The notes under the pieces: model-generated
Databases searched by the model: none
The model's input: the letters and a program-made list of their open reading frames with translations, nothing else
What the model was told of the DNA's origin: nothing
In this document: piece by piece, positions 8,423 through 16,396 of the stretch
How positions within the stretch are numbered: position 1 is the stretch's first letter
Layout: every line of letters starts with the position of its first letter
NCBI GenBank assembly: GCA_041623895.1
Contig: JBFJVZ010000013.1
Coordinates: 1-41,042 of the forward strand
Length of the DNA stretch: 41,042 nucleotides
Reading direction: 5' to 3'
Origin: JBFJVZ01 sp041623895
GTDB lineage: Bacteria; Planctomycetota; Planctomycetia; Pirellulales; Pirellulaceae
Made by a program: the position numbers and the translations under genes

Positions 8423-9070
8423 TTAGCGGCCACGGTAAACAGAACTCGGCACCGATCCGTTGGGGTAACGGACGTTGGTCGAGCGTGTGCTGGTAGCCGG
8501 TGTTGGGGTCTGCGGAGCGGTTGCTGCCGTCTTGCTGGCGGTTGCCGCCTGCATCGCTTTGACGTTGACCAGGCTCCAGCGCTTGCCGTTGAGCCCGTTG
8601 GTGGAATTCCAAGCCAGGCCCGGGACGAACATGATCGAGGCGATGTTTTGACCATTGATTTCGGCCATTCCCCATTCGGTTTCAACAGTCACGAGTTTGA
8701 CGTCCGTGGCACCGGTAATGGAGTCACCGTTCAGCATGACCACTGTCGTGGATGCGTTGTCCGCCGATGCGAAACGAATGCCGGCAACTTCCGACAGCGG
8801 GATGTTGGCGGTACCGAACGAAGTTCGCATATCAAGGCTGGTCGTATCGGTCAGGGTGCCGGTGATCTTGGTGGGGCTGAGCAAGTCCACTGAAACGCTC
8901 AACGGACGAACTTTGGGTGCCGCGACAGCGCGGGCAATTGGCTTAGCAACTGGTTTAACAACGGCAGCTGCGGCGGGTTTCTTTTCTTCTTGTGCTTGGG
9001 CGTTACCAGCCAGCGAAGTCAGTGCAACTACTGCGGCACAAGCCATCAGGCGAGAGAAAGCAGTCTTCAT
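8423..9070 (-). CDS. Secreted protein with duplicated small beta-domain
   Basis: This is a 215-aa exported protein. The ATG at 9070 is selected because a GGAG ribosome binding site sits about 10 nt upstream and an ideal signal peptide follows (MKTAFSRLMACAAVVALTSL, cleavage near AQA). Residues 30-56 are an Ala/Pro/Lys linker. Residues 57-150 contain two copies of a short beta unit: KITGTLTDTTSLDMRTSFG...IPLSEVAGIRF and VVMLNGDSITGATDVKLVTVETEWG...INGQNIASIMF. This resembles duplicated LSm/SH3-like domains in planctomycete secreted proteins. The C-terminal tail is Ala/Thr/Pro-rich. Function is unknown, with an envelope or adhesion role possible. A perfect intrinsic terminator follows. Confidence 0.82.
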   Translation of the reverse strand: MKTAFSRLMACAAVVALTSLAGNAQAQEEKKPAAAAVVKPVAKPIARAVAAPKVRPLSVSVDLLSPTKITGTLTDTTSLDMRTSFGTANIPLSEVAGIRFASADNASTTVVMLNGDSITGATDVKLVTVETEWGMAEINGQNIASIMFVPGLAWNSTNGLNGKRWSLVNVKAMQAATASKTAATAPQTPTPATSTRSTNVRYPNGSVPSSVYRGR

Positions 9071-9271
9071 GGATTCAATTCTCCAGGGCGTAAAAACTAG
9101 GGTGCGAGTCAAGTTGGGTTCTGTACTTGGTCTTGTGACCGTTGAGACCGAAACTAGTTCGCCCACAGCATTTGTCTTGGCTAATCGGCTCCACAAAAAA
9201 GCAATTCATCGGCGGGGGGTGTGATAACCGTCACGGCTGTTACAAACGAATCTCGACAGCCGCTACCAACA

Positions 9272-9312
9272 CAAAAAAAGCCGCCGCTTTCCAAATCTGA
9301 AAAGCGACGGCT
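9272..9312 (-). terminator. Intrinsic terminator of the YTV gene
   Basis: A 12-bp stem (9279-9290 against 9301-9312, one C-A mismatch on the plus-strand reading) has a 10-nt loop. The A-run at 9272-9278 becomes a U-run on the minus strand. It lies about 60 bp past the stop of the YTV-repeat gene. Confidence 0.9.
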
Positions 9313-9370
9313 CCCAACTCAACAGCAGGTTGCACTGTTGTCGTAATTGCCGCGAACGGCGGTCACAAGG

Positions 9371-11014
9371 TTACTTACAGCAACATGCGGCCGGAGCAGC
9401 ACAGCCGCATCCAGCTGCAGCACCGCCGGCACCAGCACCAGCAGCAGCCGCGGTTGCCGCGCCAGGACCGCAATCACAGGGATAGATCACGCAAGGCACC
9501 AGCTTGGGGACCATCTTGCAGACTTGAACCTTACGTTCTTCGGTCGTGCAGTAAGGAACGCAAACCTTGTACTCCTCGATCACTTCTTCCGCAACGCGGT
9601 CATAACGACACTCTTCGTACTCTTCGGTCGTGCACTCCGGAACGTTGTACGTATAGGAAACTTCCTTCGTACGTGGTTCGGTCGTGTAGGTGATGTGAGG
9701 AATCGTTTCTGTCTTCTTGACAGTTTCGTAGGTCAATTCCTTACGCATCCGAGTACGTTTTTCGTCCTCGTACTTCACAACCTTACGCATCCGGGTACGC
9801 GGCTCATCAACGTAGACGCAGGTCTTCTTTGTTGCGGTGCGCTGTTCGCACTTGTACACGATTCGCGTGCATTCGTACGGAATCTGAGTCGCTTGTTGCT
9901 CGTAAACGGTGTAGCTAACGACTTCCGTTTTGGTCGTCGAACCCGAAACCGCCACTTGCTCAGTCTGAACATTGGGTACCCAAACTCGCTTGGTCACCGT
10001 GGTGGTGCAACCGGCGCCGGCACCAGCTGCGCCAGCTCCACCAGCCATGGAACCGCCAGCTCCAGCCATGGAACCGCAACCTGCCGCCGGTGCGCAGCTG
10101 CCGCAACTGCTTGAGCCACAGCCGTTACAAACGGTCTTGCTGCCACAGCTGCTGCCGCAACCGCCGCCATGACCGAACAGCCGAGACAACAAACCGCCAC
10201 GCCGCGAAGATCCACCGCTACCGTAGCTGACAGTGGAAGTTCCCACAGGAACTTCTACGCATTGGTCTTCCCAATGACCGTAGTCCTTGGTGACTGTCTG
10301 CATGGTTGTGGTAGGTACACAAACTTCGACGGTTCGAGTCTTGGTGACCGGCACAGCATTGACAACCGTATGCATCTTTTGCTCGACGACTGGGTGGGGC
10401 ACCATCACGTTGTAGGTGATGGTTTCGTCCTTCAGCGATGGAACCTTAACGGTGTATTCCTCTGGAACTTCAACGATCCTGGGAACCTTGACGGTGTATT
10501 CCTCTGGTACTTCTTTCCATACCGGAACCGACTCGGTTACCTCGACCGTCTTTTCCGATTTGACTGGAACCAAGACTGAATAGTTGATGGTCTTGGTTTC
10601 AGTGACCGGCTTGTTGACGATCTTGTGGCGATACTTCTTCTCCATCACAGGAACGGTTTTGTAAACCGTTTTGGTGCGATAGCGAGTCTCTTCGCGAGTT
10701 TTGTTGACATTCACGGCCCTGACTTCCGTGACGTACGTTGGCTCCATGACAACTCGCCAGGAGTTAACAGGAGCACATAATTCTTGGCTGACCAATTGGC
10801 CGGCCAGCATGGTACCGCCGGCAGCGGCACCGTTTGCACCAGCACCGCTGGCAACAGCAGCGCCGGCACATGGCCCGCAACCTGCTGGTACTGCAACAGC
10901 CTTCGCGCAGGGATCGCTACATCCGCCGCATGGTACGCAGTTGCCTGCCTCGCTAATCGAGGCGGATGTCAGCAGAGCGGCTGACGCGCATAAAACACTT
11001 GCAACCCACTTCAC
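9371..11014 (-). CDS. Cysteine-rich YTV-repeat secreted protein, probable cell-wall component
   Basis: A 547-aa protein is read from the GTG at 11014, chosen because a GGAGGA ribosome binding site lies 9 nt upstream. The resulting N-terminus (VKWVASVLCASAALLTSASISEA) is an ideal signal peptide. ATG codons farther upstream at 11047 and 11173 would bury it. The mature protein starts with a Cys/Gly block and continues with many Y/V/T-rich repeats such as VPEEYTVKVP (twice, 14-residue period), YTVYEQQATQIP, ITYTTEPRTKEVSYTYNVPE and RTRMRKVVKYEDEKRTRMRKE. A Gly/Ser/Cys-rich linker lies midway and an Ala/Gly/Cys tail ends in ACCCK. YTV proteins are a planctomycete-specific family reported from Rhodopirellula baltica and proposed to be cell-wall proteins cross-linked by disulfides; that role is inferred here. 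Confidence 0.85.
   Translation of the reverse strand: MKWVASVLCASAALLTSASISEAGNCVPCGGCSDPCAKAVAVPAGCGPCAGAAVASGAGANGAAAGGTMLAGQLVSQELCAPVNSWRVVMEPTYVTEVRAVNVNKTREETRYRTKTVYKTVPVMEKKYRHKIVNKPVTETKTINYSVLVPVKSEKTVEVTESVPVWKEVPEEYTVKVPRIVEVPEEYTVKVPSLKDETITYNVMVPHPVVEQKMHTVVNAVPVTKTRTVEVCVPTTTMQTVTKDYGHWEDQCVEVPVGTSTVSYGSGGSSRRGGLLSRLFGHGGGCGSSCGSKTVCNGCGSSSCGSCAPAAGCGSMAGAGGSMAGGAGAAGAGAGCTTTVTKRVWVPNVQTEQVAVSGSTTKTEVVSYTVYEQQATQIPYECTRIVYKCEQRTATKKTCVYVDEPRTRMRKVVKYEDEKRTRMRKELTYETVKKTETIPHITYTTEPRTKEVSYTYNVPECTTEEYEECRYDRVAEEVIEEYKVCVPYCTTEERKVQVCKMVPKLVPCVIYPCDCGPGAATAAAAGAGAGGAAAGCGCAAPAACCCK
10440..10513 (-). repeat. Internal 42-bp direct repeat in the YTV gene
   Basis: Two nearly identical copies start at 10440 and 10482 (GGAACCTTAACGGTG / GGAACCTTGACGGTG and onward). 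On the minus strand they encode the 14-residue units VPEEYTVKVPRIVE and VPEEYTVKVPSLKD. This looks like recent duplication inside a repeat protein. Confidence 0.8.
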
Positions 11015-11388
11015 TGTTGGGTTCCTCCGATTCGGGGGTCGAAACATGAAACAGAACGACGTTGACCCTCTGCTTCCGTGATCAGAAAGCAACAGAGTGC
11101 CACTCCCCCCGAGCGGTACACTCGAGACTAGATGCAAAAAGGAAACATACAATCCTTTAATCCAGAGATTCAAGAAAATTCATCACGACTGAGCCCGCAG
11201 CAGGACGAGAGATGATGTTTTCAATGCCGATCATTGCTGCAACCGGACCAGCCCCAACAATCGGCCAAGACACCGGAAAAACCGATGTTTTGGACATCAG
11301 CCAGGCAAGAAATCTCGCGGCCGCCAATTACCCTCGCCAATTGATGTCGACTGTTTTCGTCACCTGATCATGGCAAGGATTTAAACAC
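11015..11388. promoter_or_regulatory. Divergent spacer between YTV and TPR genes
   Basis: This is 374 bp of noncoding DNA carrying the promoters of two highly secreted-looking products. I see no clear sigma-70 consensus pair, operator or riboswitch. The ribosome binding sites at both edges are strong: GGAGGA for the YTV gene and AAGGA at 11375-11379 for the TPR gene. Confidence 0.4.
11023..11028 (-). promoter_or_regulatory. Ribosome binding site that fixes the GTG start of the YTV gene
   Basis: The minus strand reads GGAGGAACCCAACA directly before GTG AAG TGG. This strong Shine-Dalgarno sequence decides for the GTG start over the ATG codons farther upstream. Confidence 0.8.
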
Positions 11389-12732
11389 GTGAATTTCAGA
11401 TTTAATCACTCCCCCATTTGGTATTCGAAAGCCTGTTCAGCCGTCCTACTAACGGCACTGACGGTGCTGTTAGTCCTGCCGGCATCCGCGGCGGGACCCA
11501 TCGATGAACCAGTGGTCGCCAGGGTCGAGATGAAGTTCACCGAGGGCGAAAAAGTTATCGACGTGATCCAACAGGGTGACCTGCTGACCGTGATCGAAGA
11601 GCGTGAGCAAGATTATGTGATCGTCACGCATGATGGCCATCAAGGAGCCATCGACAAGGTCAACGCAGTGCGAATCGCCGAATCCGGTGAAGTCTACACC
11701 GATTTGATCCAGCGACATCCCAACGAAGGCCGCTTTTATACCTTGCGTGCCGCATCCTGGTGGGCGCTTGGCAAGGCCGACAAAGCACTTGAAGATTTTG
11801 ATCGTGCCATCGAACTCGGATACAAAGAGGCACACGCATTCATCAGCCGCGGGCTGTTTCACGCTTCGATGGGCAGCTACGAAAAGGCCATCGCTGATTA
11901 CGAACAAGCTCTGGCAACTGATCCTGACGATATCGCCCCGCTGGTGAATCGTGCGGCTGTCTACATGATGACCGCTGAATACGCCAAAGCCGTCAAGGAC
12001 TACACCGCCGCACTGGAGAAGAAACCTGAACGCACAACGTTACTGCATCAGCGAGCAATCGCGTACAAGGCTGCCGGAAAACTGGACCAGGCAATCGAAG
12101 ATTTCACGAACATCATTAAAGCCAACGAAAAAGATTTGACAGCGGTCATGGGCCGCGGATACGTGCACTTTCAAATGCAAGATCACCGCGCAGCGATCAA
12201 TGATTTTGCCAAGGCGATCGAGCTGAATCCTGAGAACGCAGTTGCCTTCAACAACCGCGGTTACAACCGCTTTCAGTTGGGCGAATTCGACAAGGCCCTC
12301 GAGGATTACAGTCGCGCGATTGAGCTTGCTCCCAACTATCCCCTGGCCTTGCAGAATCGTGCCTGGCTATTGGCCACCGCGGAGAACCAAGACGTACGAG
12401 ACACGGCGGCCGCCGTCGAATCTGCAAAACAGGCCTGCGAACTGACTAACTACGAATCGCCTGCCGACCTGTCAGCACTGGCTGCAGCACTGGCCGCCGA
12501 CGGCAAATTCGACGAAGCCGTCGGCTGGCAAGAAAAAGTCGTCGCGATGGTCGGCGGACCCTACAAGGAATTCGCAACAAAAATCCTTGACCGCTATCAA
12601 AATGAACGGCCCTTCGCGGCGGATCCAGATGCCGCCAATGCGGAAGAACAGGCCCGCGCCGAAAGTGAAGCAGCCGAAAAGTCAAGTGCGGCCAGCAAGC
12701 AAGCCGAAAGCGACCCCGATCCAAAAGCTTGA
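11389..12732 (+). CDS. Secreted TPR-repeat protein
   Basis: This is a 447-aa protein. The GTG start has an AAGGA ribosome binding site (11375-11379) 9 nt upstream and is followed by a signal peptide at residues 1-35 ending in PASAAG. Residues 40-98 look like a small SH3-like beta-domain (VIDVIQQGDLLTVIEEREQDYVIVTHDGHQGAI). Residues 105-345 hold six to seven TPR units, with typical motifs such as GKADKALEDFDRAIELG, GSYEKAIADYEQALATDP and GEFDKALEDYSRAIELAPN. The tail (400-447) is acidic and Ala/Glu/Ser-rich. A periplasmic protein-interaction scaffold is likely and the partner is unknown. It converges on the oxidase subunit IV gene across an 18-bp tandem repeat. Confidence 0.9.
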   Translation: MNFRFNHSPIWYSKACSAVLLTALTVLLVLPASAAGPIDEPVVARVEMKFTEGEKVIDVIQQGDLLTVIEEREQDYVIVTHDGHQGAIDKVNAVRIAESGEVYTDLIQRHPNEGRFYTLRAASWWALGKADKALEDFDRAIELGYKEAHAFISRGLFHASMGSYEKAIADYEQALATDPDDIAPLVNRAAVYMMTAEYAKAVKDYTAALEKKPERTTLLHQRAIAYKAAGKLDQAIEDFTNIIKANEKDLTAVMGRGYVHFQMQDHRAAINDFAKAIELNPENAVAFNNRGYNRFQLGEFDKALEDYSRAIELAPNYPLALQNRAWLLATAENQDVRDTAAAVESAKQACELTNYESPADLSALAAALAADGKFDEAVGWQEKVVAMVGGPYKEFATKILDRYQNERPFAADPDAANAEEQARAESEAAEKSSAASKQAESDPDPKA

Positions 12733-12750
12733 AGGCAGCCCCGTCCTTAA

Positions 12751-12829
12751 CCCGCCAGCTATTCGGCACCCGCCAGCGATTCGGCACCCGCCAACTATTC
12801 GGCACCCGCCAACTATTCGGCACCCGCCA
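12751..12829. repeat. 18-bp tandem repeat at a convergent gene junction
   Basis: Four 18-bp units (12751-12768, 12769-12786, 12787-12804, 12805-12822; consensus CCCGCCAACTATTCGGCA) and a fifth partial unit lie between the TPR stop and the end of oxidase subunit IV. The minus-strand stop codon of subunit IV (12813-12815) lies inside unit 4. Units 1 and 3 repeat the same in-frame stop, while unit 2 has lost it by one change. The array apparently grew by duplication of the last codons of the subunit IV gene. Confidence 0.9.
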
Positions 12830-13193
12830 TCGGCGCCGACTCAACCACGGCGGGAACGGCGTCATCGACGGGGATAAAATCACCCGATGTCATCTGACTG
12901 TCGCCAATCGTGAAGATCACGAACAGGCCCACGAACACAAACGATCCGACAAACAGCAATTGGTTAAACGGCTTGTCGTAAGCCAGGTGCATGAAGAACG
13001 CCGCAACCAAAGTCGCTTTGATTGTGGCGATCACCATGACGATGATCACATCGATCCCACCGAAACTGAAATTGGATTGGGCAACCGTGATGATGGTCAA
13101 AATCGTGAGCGCCACAAACACCGCCAACAGCACCGGGATTGGCATTGGATGGGCGAAATCGTGACCGTCGTCGGAATGGCCGTGAGCTGACAT
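12813..13193 (-). CDS. Cytochrome c oxidase subunit IV (small membrane subunit)
   Basis: This is a 126-aa protein with three hydrophobic segments (residues about 19-41, 47-70 and 77-97). It has the typical pattern of the prokaryotic COX4/CyoD-like family: IDVIIVMVIATIKATLVAAFFMHLAYDK, split by the conserved K-A-x3-A-x-FFMH core. It is an accessory subunit of the caa3 oxidase in the cytoplasmic membrane. The N-terminus (SAHGHSDDGHDFAH) is His-rich, as in its operon neighbours. It is the last gene of the supercluster, 27 bp downstream of subunit III. The C-terminal PMAGAE lies in an 18-bp tandem repeat. The name ctaF would fit but is not assigned. Confidence 0.88.
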   Translation of the reverse strand: MSAHGHSDDGHDFAHPMPIPVLLAVFVALTILTIITVAQSNFSFGGIDVIIVMVIATIKATLVAAFFMHLAYDKPFNQLLFVGSFVFVGLFVIFTIGDSQMTSGDFIPVDDAVPAVVESAPMAGAE

Positions 13194-13220
13194 ATTGGTA
13201 CCGAATATTACTCGGGATGT

Positions 13221-14495
13221 TTATCGAATCAGGTAAAGCAACGGGAACAAGTAAATCCAAATCAAGTCGACCAGGTGCCAATACAAACCGACATAATCAA
13301 CCGGGCCGAAGTATTGGCGATTGAAATCCTGCCGAACCGAGCGGACGAGCAGCCAAATCAAGACGATAATTCCACCGATGATATGAATCGCATGCACACC
13401 GGTCATGCAGTAATAGATGCTGAAAAAGACGCCAGCACGACTCGGCGTGAGCACCTCCTCAGGAACAGTCTCAATCGTCGAAGTAATCTCGTCACTGTGC
13501 ACAATAGCCCCGGAGGCCACCGCGGACTGCCGCTGCCTGGCCGCCAAGTCGTCCTGCAGGCCAGTGTTCGTCTTTTCGGCAGCCAATCGCTCTAACACTG
13601 CCAGTTCGCCGCCGTCCTCTACTGGCGAACCATGTGAATCGTGATCGCCCGCCGGCGGGTCTGTGCTGTGTGAGTCTGCTGCATGTGCATCGCCCGCGTG
13701 TTGATCGCTGGCGTGATCGCCCGCCTGATGTGCGTCGTGCCCATCGACATGGGCGACCGCGTGCGAATCATGGGAATCGTGAGATTCACCGCTTTCCAAA
13801 ATTCGCCCCAGCCCAACACCAACGAAAAAGAAAACGAAGACCACCGTCAAGGGCTTGGCAACGGCCACCTGGAATTTGCGTCCATTGACGAGGGATACAA
13901 CCAGCCAGATCACAACTCCGATCAAACCAATCGCAAAGGGCGCACAGATGTAGAACAGGGCATTCTGCAAAAATGAAACCCCGAACGACCCAAAACCGAT
14001 CAACTCCAGTTGCTCCGCCGTGGGATGCTGATTATTCGGATCGTAGAAAAACAATCCAGCCGGCAGCAGCCCCATCCCCCATTTATGCGAGTACTCAATC
14101 GCTTTGACACCCAAGAAGACCATCGCGCAGGAAAGCGTCGCAGCCAGCATGCCCGTCAACGTCTTGTGGTCTTCGGTCTGGGCACATCGAACGGCCCAAG
14201 CCATCGTCAGCGAACTGAAAAGCAAGACACCCGTGTTAATCGCACCAAGCTTGGTATTCAAAAACTGACTGCAACCCTCGAATACGTCGGGTCGTAAGGC
14301 ACGAAACATCGCATAAGCGCAAAACATCCCGCTAAAAAACAGGACTTCCGTTACCAGGAACAACCAGATTCCCAGCTTGCCGCTGTCAAACTGCTGCTCG
14401 GGTGTATCGAAATGGTGCGCCAAAAATGCCGGATGATCATGATCGTGACCATGATCTTCGTGTGCAGTTTCCGAACTGGCTTCGGTTGTGGCCAT
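13221..14495 (-). CDS. ctaE: Cytochrome c oxidase subunit III with large His-rich insertion
   Basis: This 424-aa protein is roughly twice the usual length. The normal subunit III core is split. TM1-TM3 lie at residues 41-133 (LGIWLFLVTEVLFFSGMFCA, NTGVLLFSSLTMAWA, and a third helix ending KAIEY). The last two helices lie at 354-422 (FFSIYYCMTGVHAIHIIGG and YVGLYWHLVDLIWIYLFP). Between them is an insertion of roughly 190 residues. It holds two extra hydrophobic segments (about 176-203 and 216-230) and a loop with 12 His and many Asp at 239-288. The N-terminus (HEDHGHDHDHP) is also His-rich. The subunit stabilises the D-pathway of the oxidase. It lies between subunits I and IV. Confidence 0.93.
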   Translation of the reverse strand: MATTEASSETAHEDHGHDHDHPAFLAHHFDTPEQQFDSGKLGIWLFLVTEVLFFSGMFCAYAMFRALRPDVFEGCSQFLNTKLGAINTGVLLFSSLTMAWAVRCAQTEDHKTLTGMLAATLSCAMVFLGVKAIEYSHKWGMGLLPAGLFFYDPNNQHPTAEQLELIGFGSFGVSFLQNALFYICAPFAIGLIGVVIWLVVSLVNGRKFQVAVAKPLTVVFVFFFVGVGLGRILESGESHDSHDSHAVAHVDGHDAHQAGDHASDQHAGDAHAADSHSTDPPAGDHDSHGSPVEDGGELAVLERLAAEKTNTGLQDDLAARQRQSAVASGAIVHSDEITSTIETVPEEVLTPSRAGVFFSIYYCMTGVHAIHIIGGIIVLIWLLVRSVRQDFNRQYFGPVDYVGLYWHLVDLIWIYLFPLLYLIR

Positions 14496-14568
14496 TAGTA
14501 ATGATGAATTCGGAGGAAGGGAATCTTGACCGTCTGGTCAAATGGTTTCTTTGGTGCTGGTGCACGCT

Positions 14569-16320
14569 TCAATGATCTTTGTTCGCCTGGACGGTGACTT
14601 CGTCGGGAATTTCGCGGGGAACGATTTCGCGTTCCGGCTCAATCGTCACGTATCGTTCGTTTTCCTCGTCCCACCGCAGGTCATGGAAATCGTAAGGATC
14701 GCCAACCAGCGGAGGCCGTTCAAAGTTGTAGTATGGTGGCGGGCTGGTGCAATGCCACTCCAAGGTCGCTCCGCCCCAGGGATTGGCCGGCGCCGGCTTG
14801 CCGCGGATCAGTGATCGCATCAAGACGACGAACGCGACAATCAAACCGATCCCTAACAGCGTTGCCCCCCAGGTGCTCATTTGGTGCAGATAAGCAAACT
14901 CCGGATCATAAGTCGCATACCGCCGCGGCATCCCGCGACTGCCCAAAACGAACTGTGGCAGAAAGGTCAGGTTGAATCCCAGGAACACCAACAAGCACGA
15001 TAGCCGTCCACCAAACTCACTGTACATCTTGCCAAACATCTTCGGCCACCAATGGAACAGCCCGCCCAGGAAGGCAACCACCGTTCCACCGACCATCACG
15101 TAATGAAAGTGAGCCACCACGAAATAGGTGTCATGAAGGTGCATGTCGGTGGCCAACGTGCCCAAGTGCAAGCCCGTCAAACCACCGATTGTGAACAAGA
15201 AGATGAAGGTAATCGTGTAACACATCGGTGTCGTCAGGCTGATCGATCCTTTGTACATCGTGGCCAGCCAATTGAAGACTTTGATGGCCGAGGGAATCGA
15301 CACCGAAAAGGTTAAGGCACTAAAGATAATCGTCGTCAGCGGGCTCATGCCGGATGTGAACATGTGGTGCCCCCAGACGATGAAGCTCAACAGCGCGATC
15401 GCCAGAGACGAATAGGCAATGAAGCGGTATCCGAAAATATGTTTGTGACTGTGGACGCTGACCAAGTCACTGATGATGCCAAAGGCCGGCAAGATCATGA
15501 TGTAAACAGCGGGATGGCTGTAGAACCAGAAAAAGTGCTGGAAGGTGACCGGATCACCGTTGAATTCCGGATCAAAAATACCGATGTGCATGACGCGTTC
15601 GGCGATCAACAGCAGCAGCGTGATGCCCAGCACCGGCGTCGCCAACACTTGAATGATGCTGGTTGAATAAGTTGCCCACAAGAACAACGGCATGCGGAAC
15701 CATGTCATCCCCGGCGGTCGCATCGTGTTGATCGTGACGATGAAATTCAGCCCGGTAAAAATCGAACTGAACCCGAGCACAAACGCGCCGCTGGTAGCCA
15801 GGATCACCGACGAATTCGTCGTCGTGCTGTATGGCGTGTAGAAGGTCCACCCCGTGTCCAAGCCGCTGGCGCAAAGTGCACAGATAAAGAACACCGCCCC
15901 AAAGACCCAGAGATAGAAACTGCACAGATTTAAACGAGGAAACGCGACGTCCTTGGCACCCAGCATGATCGGCACCAGAAAATTACCCAGGGCCGCCGGA
16001 ACACTGGGAATGATGAACAGGAACACCATGATCGCACCGTGCAACGTGAACACCTGGTTGTAGGTGTCGTTGCCCGTCTGCGGGTTCCTGAACAGCATCC
16101 CGTCCGGCAAGAACAAGTGCCAGCGGATCCCCAACGCCAGGAACCCGGCGACCGCGAAGGCAACAGAGATACCGATCAGGTACATCACACCGATCCGTTT
16201 GTGGTCGAGTGTGAACATCCAGCTGAGAACCCCTTTGGAATTCGTCAGGTAGTTTTCACGCTGAGTGGGAAAACCCGGGTCTCGAATTTTCATTCCCGGA
16301 GGTAAAGATCCGCTTGACAT
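14569..16320 (-). CDS. ctaD: Cytochrome c oxidase subunit I (A2-type heme-copper oxidase)
   Basis: This 583-aa catalytic subunit reduces O2 to water and pumps protons. A GAGG ribosome binding site precedes the ATG. Ligands by motif: His94 (heme a), His269 with Tyr273 in YSHPAVY (CuB and cross-linked Tyr), His318/His319 (CuB), His404 (heme a3) and His406 (heme a) in VVAHFHY. The K-pathway Lys is about 347 (SAIKVFNW). The D-pathway entrance is retained (Asn113, Asp124 in GAKDVAFPRLN). The helix VI glutamate of A1 oxidases (HPEVY) is Ala271, preceded by Tyr267-Ser268. That is the YSHPxVY signature of A2-type oxidases such as those of Rhodothermus and Thermus caa3. The C-terminus is long and hydrophilic. 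Confidence 0.97.
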   Translation of the reverse strand: MSSGSLPPGMKIRDPGFPTQRENYLTNSKGVLSWMFTLDHKRIGVMYLIGISVAFAVAGFLALGIRWHLFLPDGMLFRNPQTGNDTYNQVFTLHGAIMVFLFIIPSVPAALGNFLVPIMLGAKDVAFPRLNLCSFYLWVFGAVFFICALCASGLDTGWTFYTPYSTTTNSSVILATSGAFVLGFSSIFTGLNFIVTINTMRPPGMTWFRMPLFLWATYSTSIIQVLATPVLGITLLLLIAERVMHIGIFDPEFNGDPVTFQHFFWFYSHPAVYIMILPAFGIISDLVSVHSHKHIFGYRFIAYSSLAIALLSFIVWGHHMFTSGMSPLTTIIFSALTFSVSIPSAIKVFNWLATMYKGSISLTTPMCYTITFIFLFTIGGLTGLHLGTLATDMHLHDTYFVVAHFHYVMVGGTVVAFLGGLFHWWPKMFGKMYSEFGGRLSCLLVFLGFNLTFLPQFVLGSRGMPRRYATYDPEFAYLHQMSTWGATLLGIGLIVAFVVLMRSLIRGKPAPANPWGGATLEWHCTSPPPYYNFERPPLVGDPYDFHDLRWDEENERYVTIEPEREIVPREIPDEVTVQANKDH

Positions 16321-16396
16321 AACTTCTATCCTCGAAAGACGCTTGCAGCGTCGAAATCTAAAATCTGGTTGCCATCACCAACAGCATAACTGATGG

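Noticed and set aside
12751..12829. Possible CRISPR array
   Set aside because: The units are directly abutting 18-bp tandem copies without spacers, and no cas genes are present.
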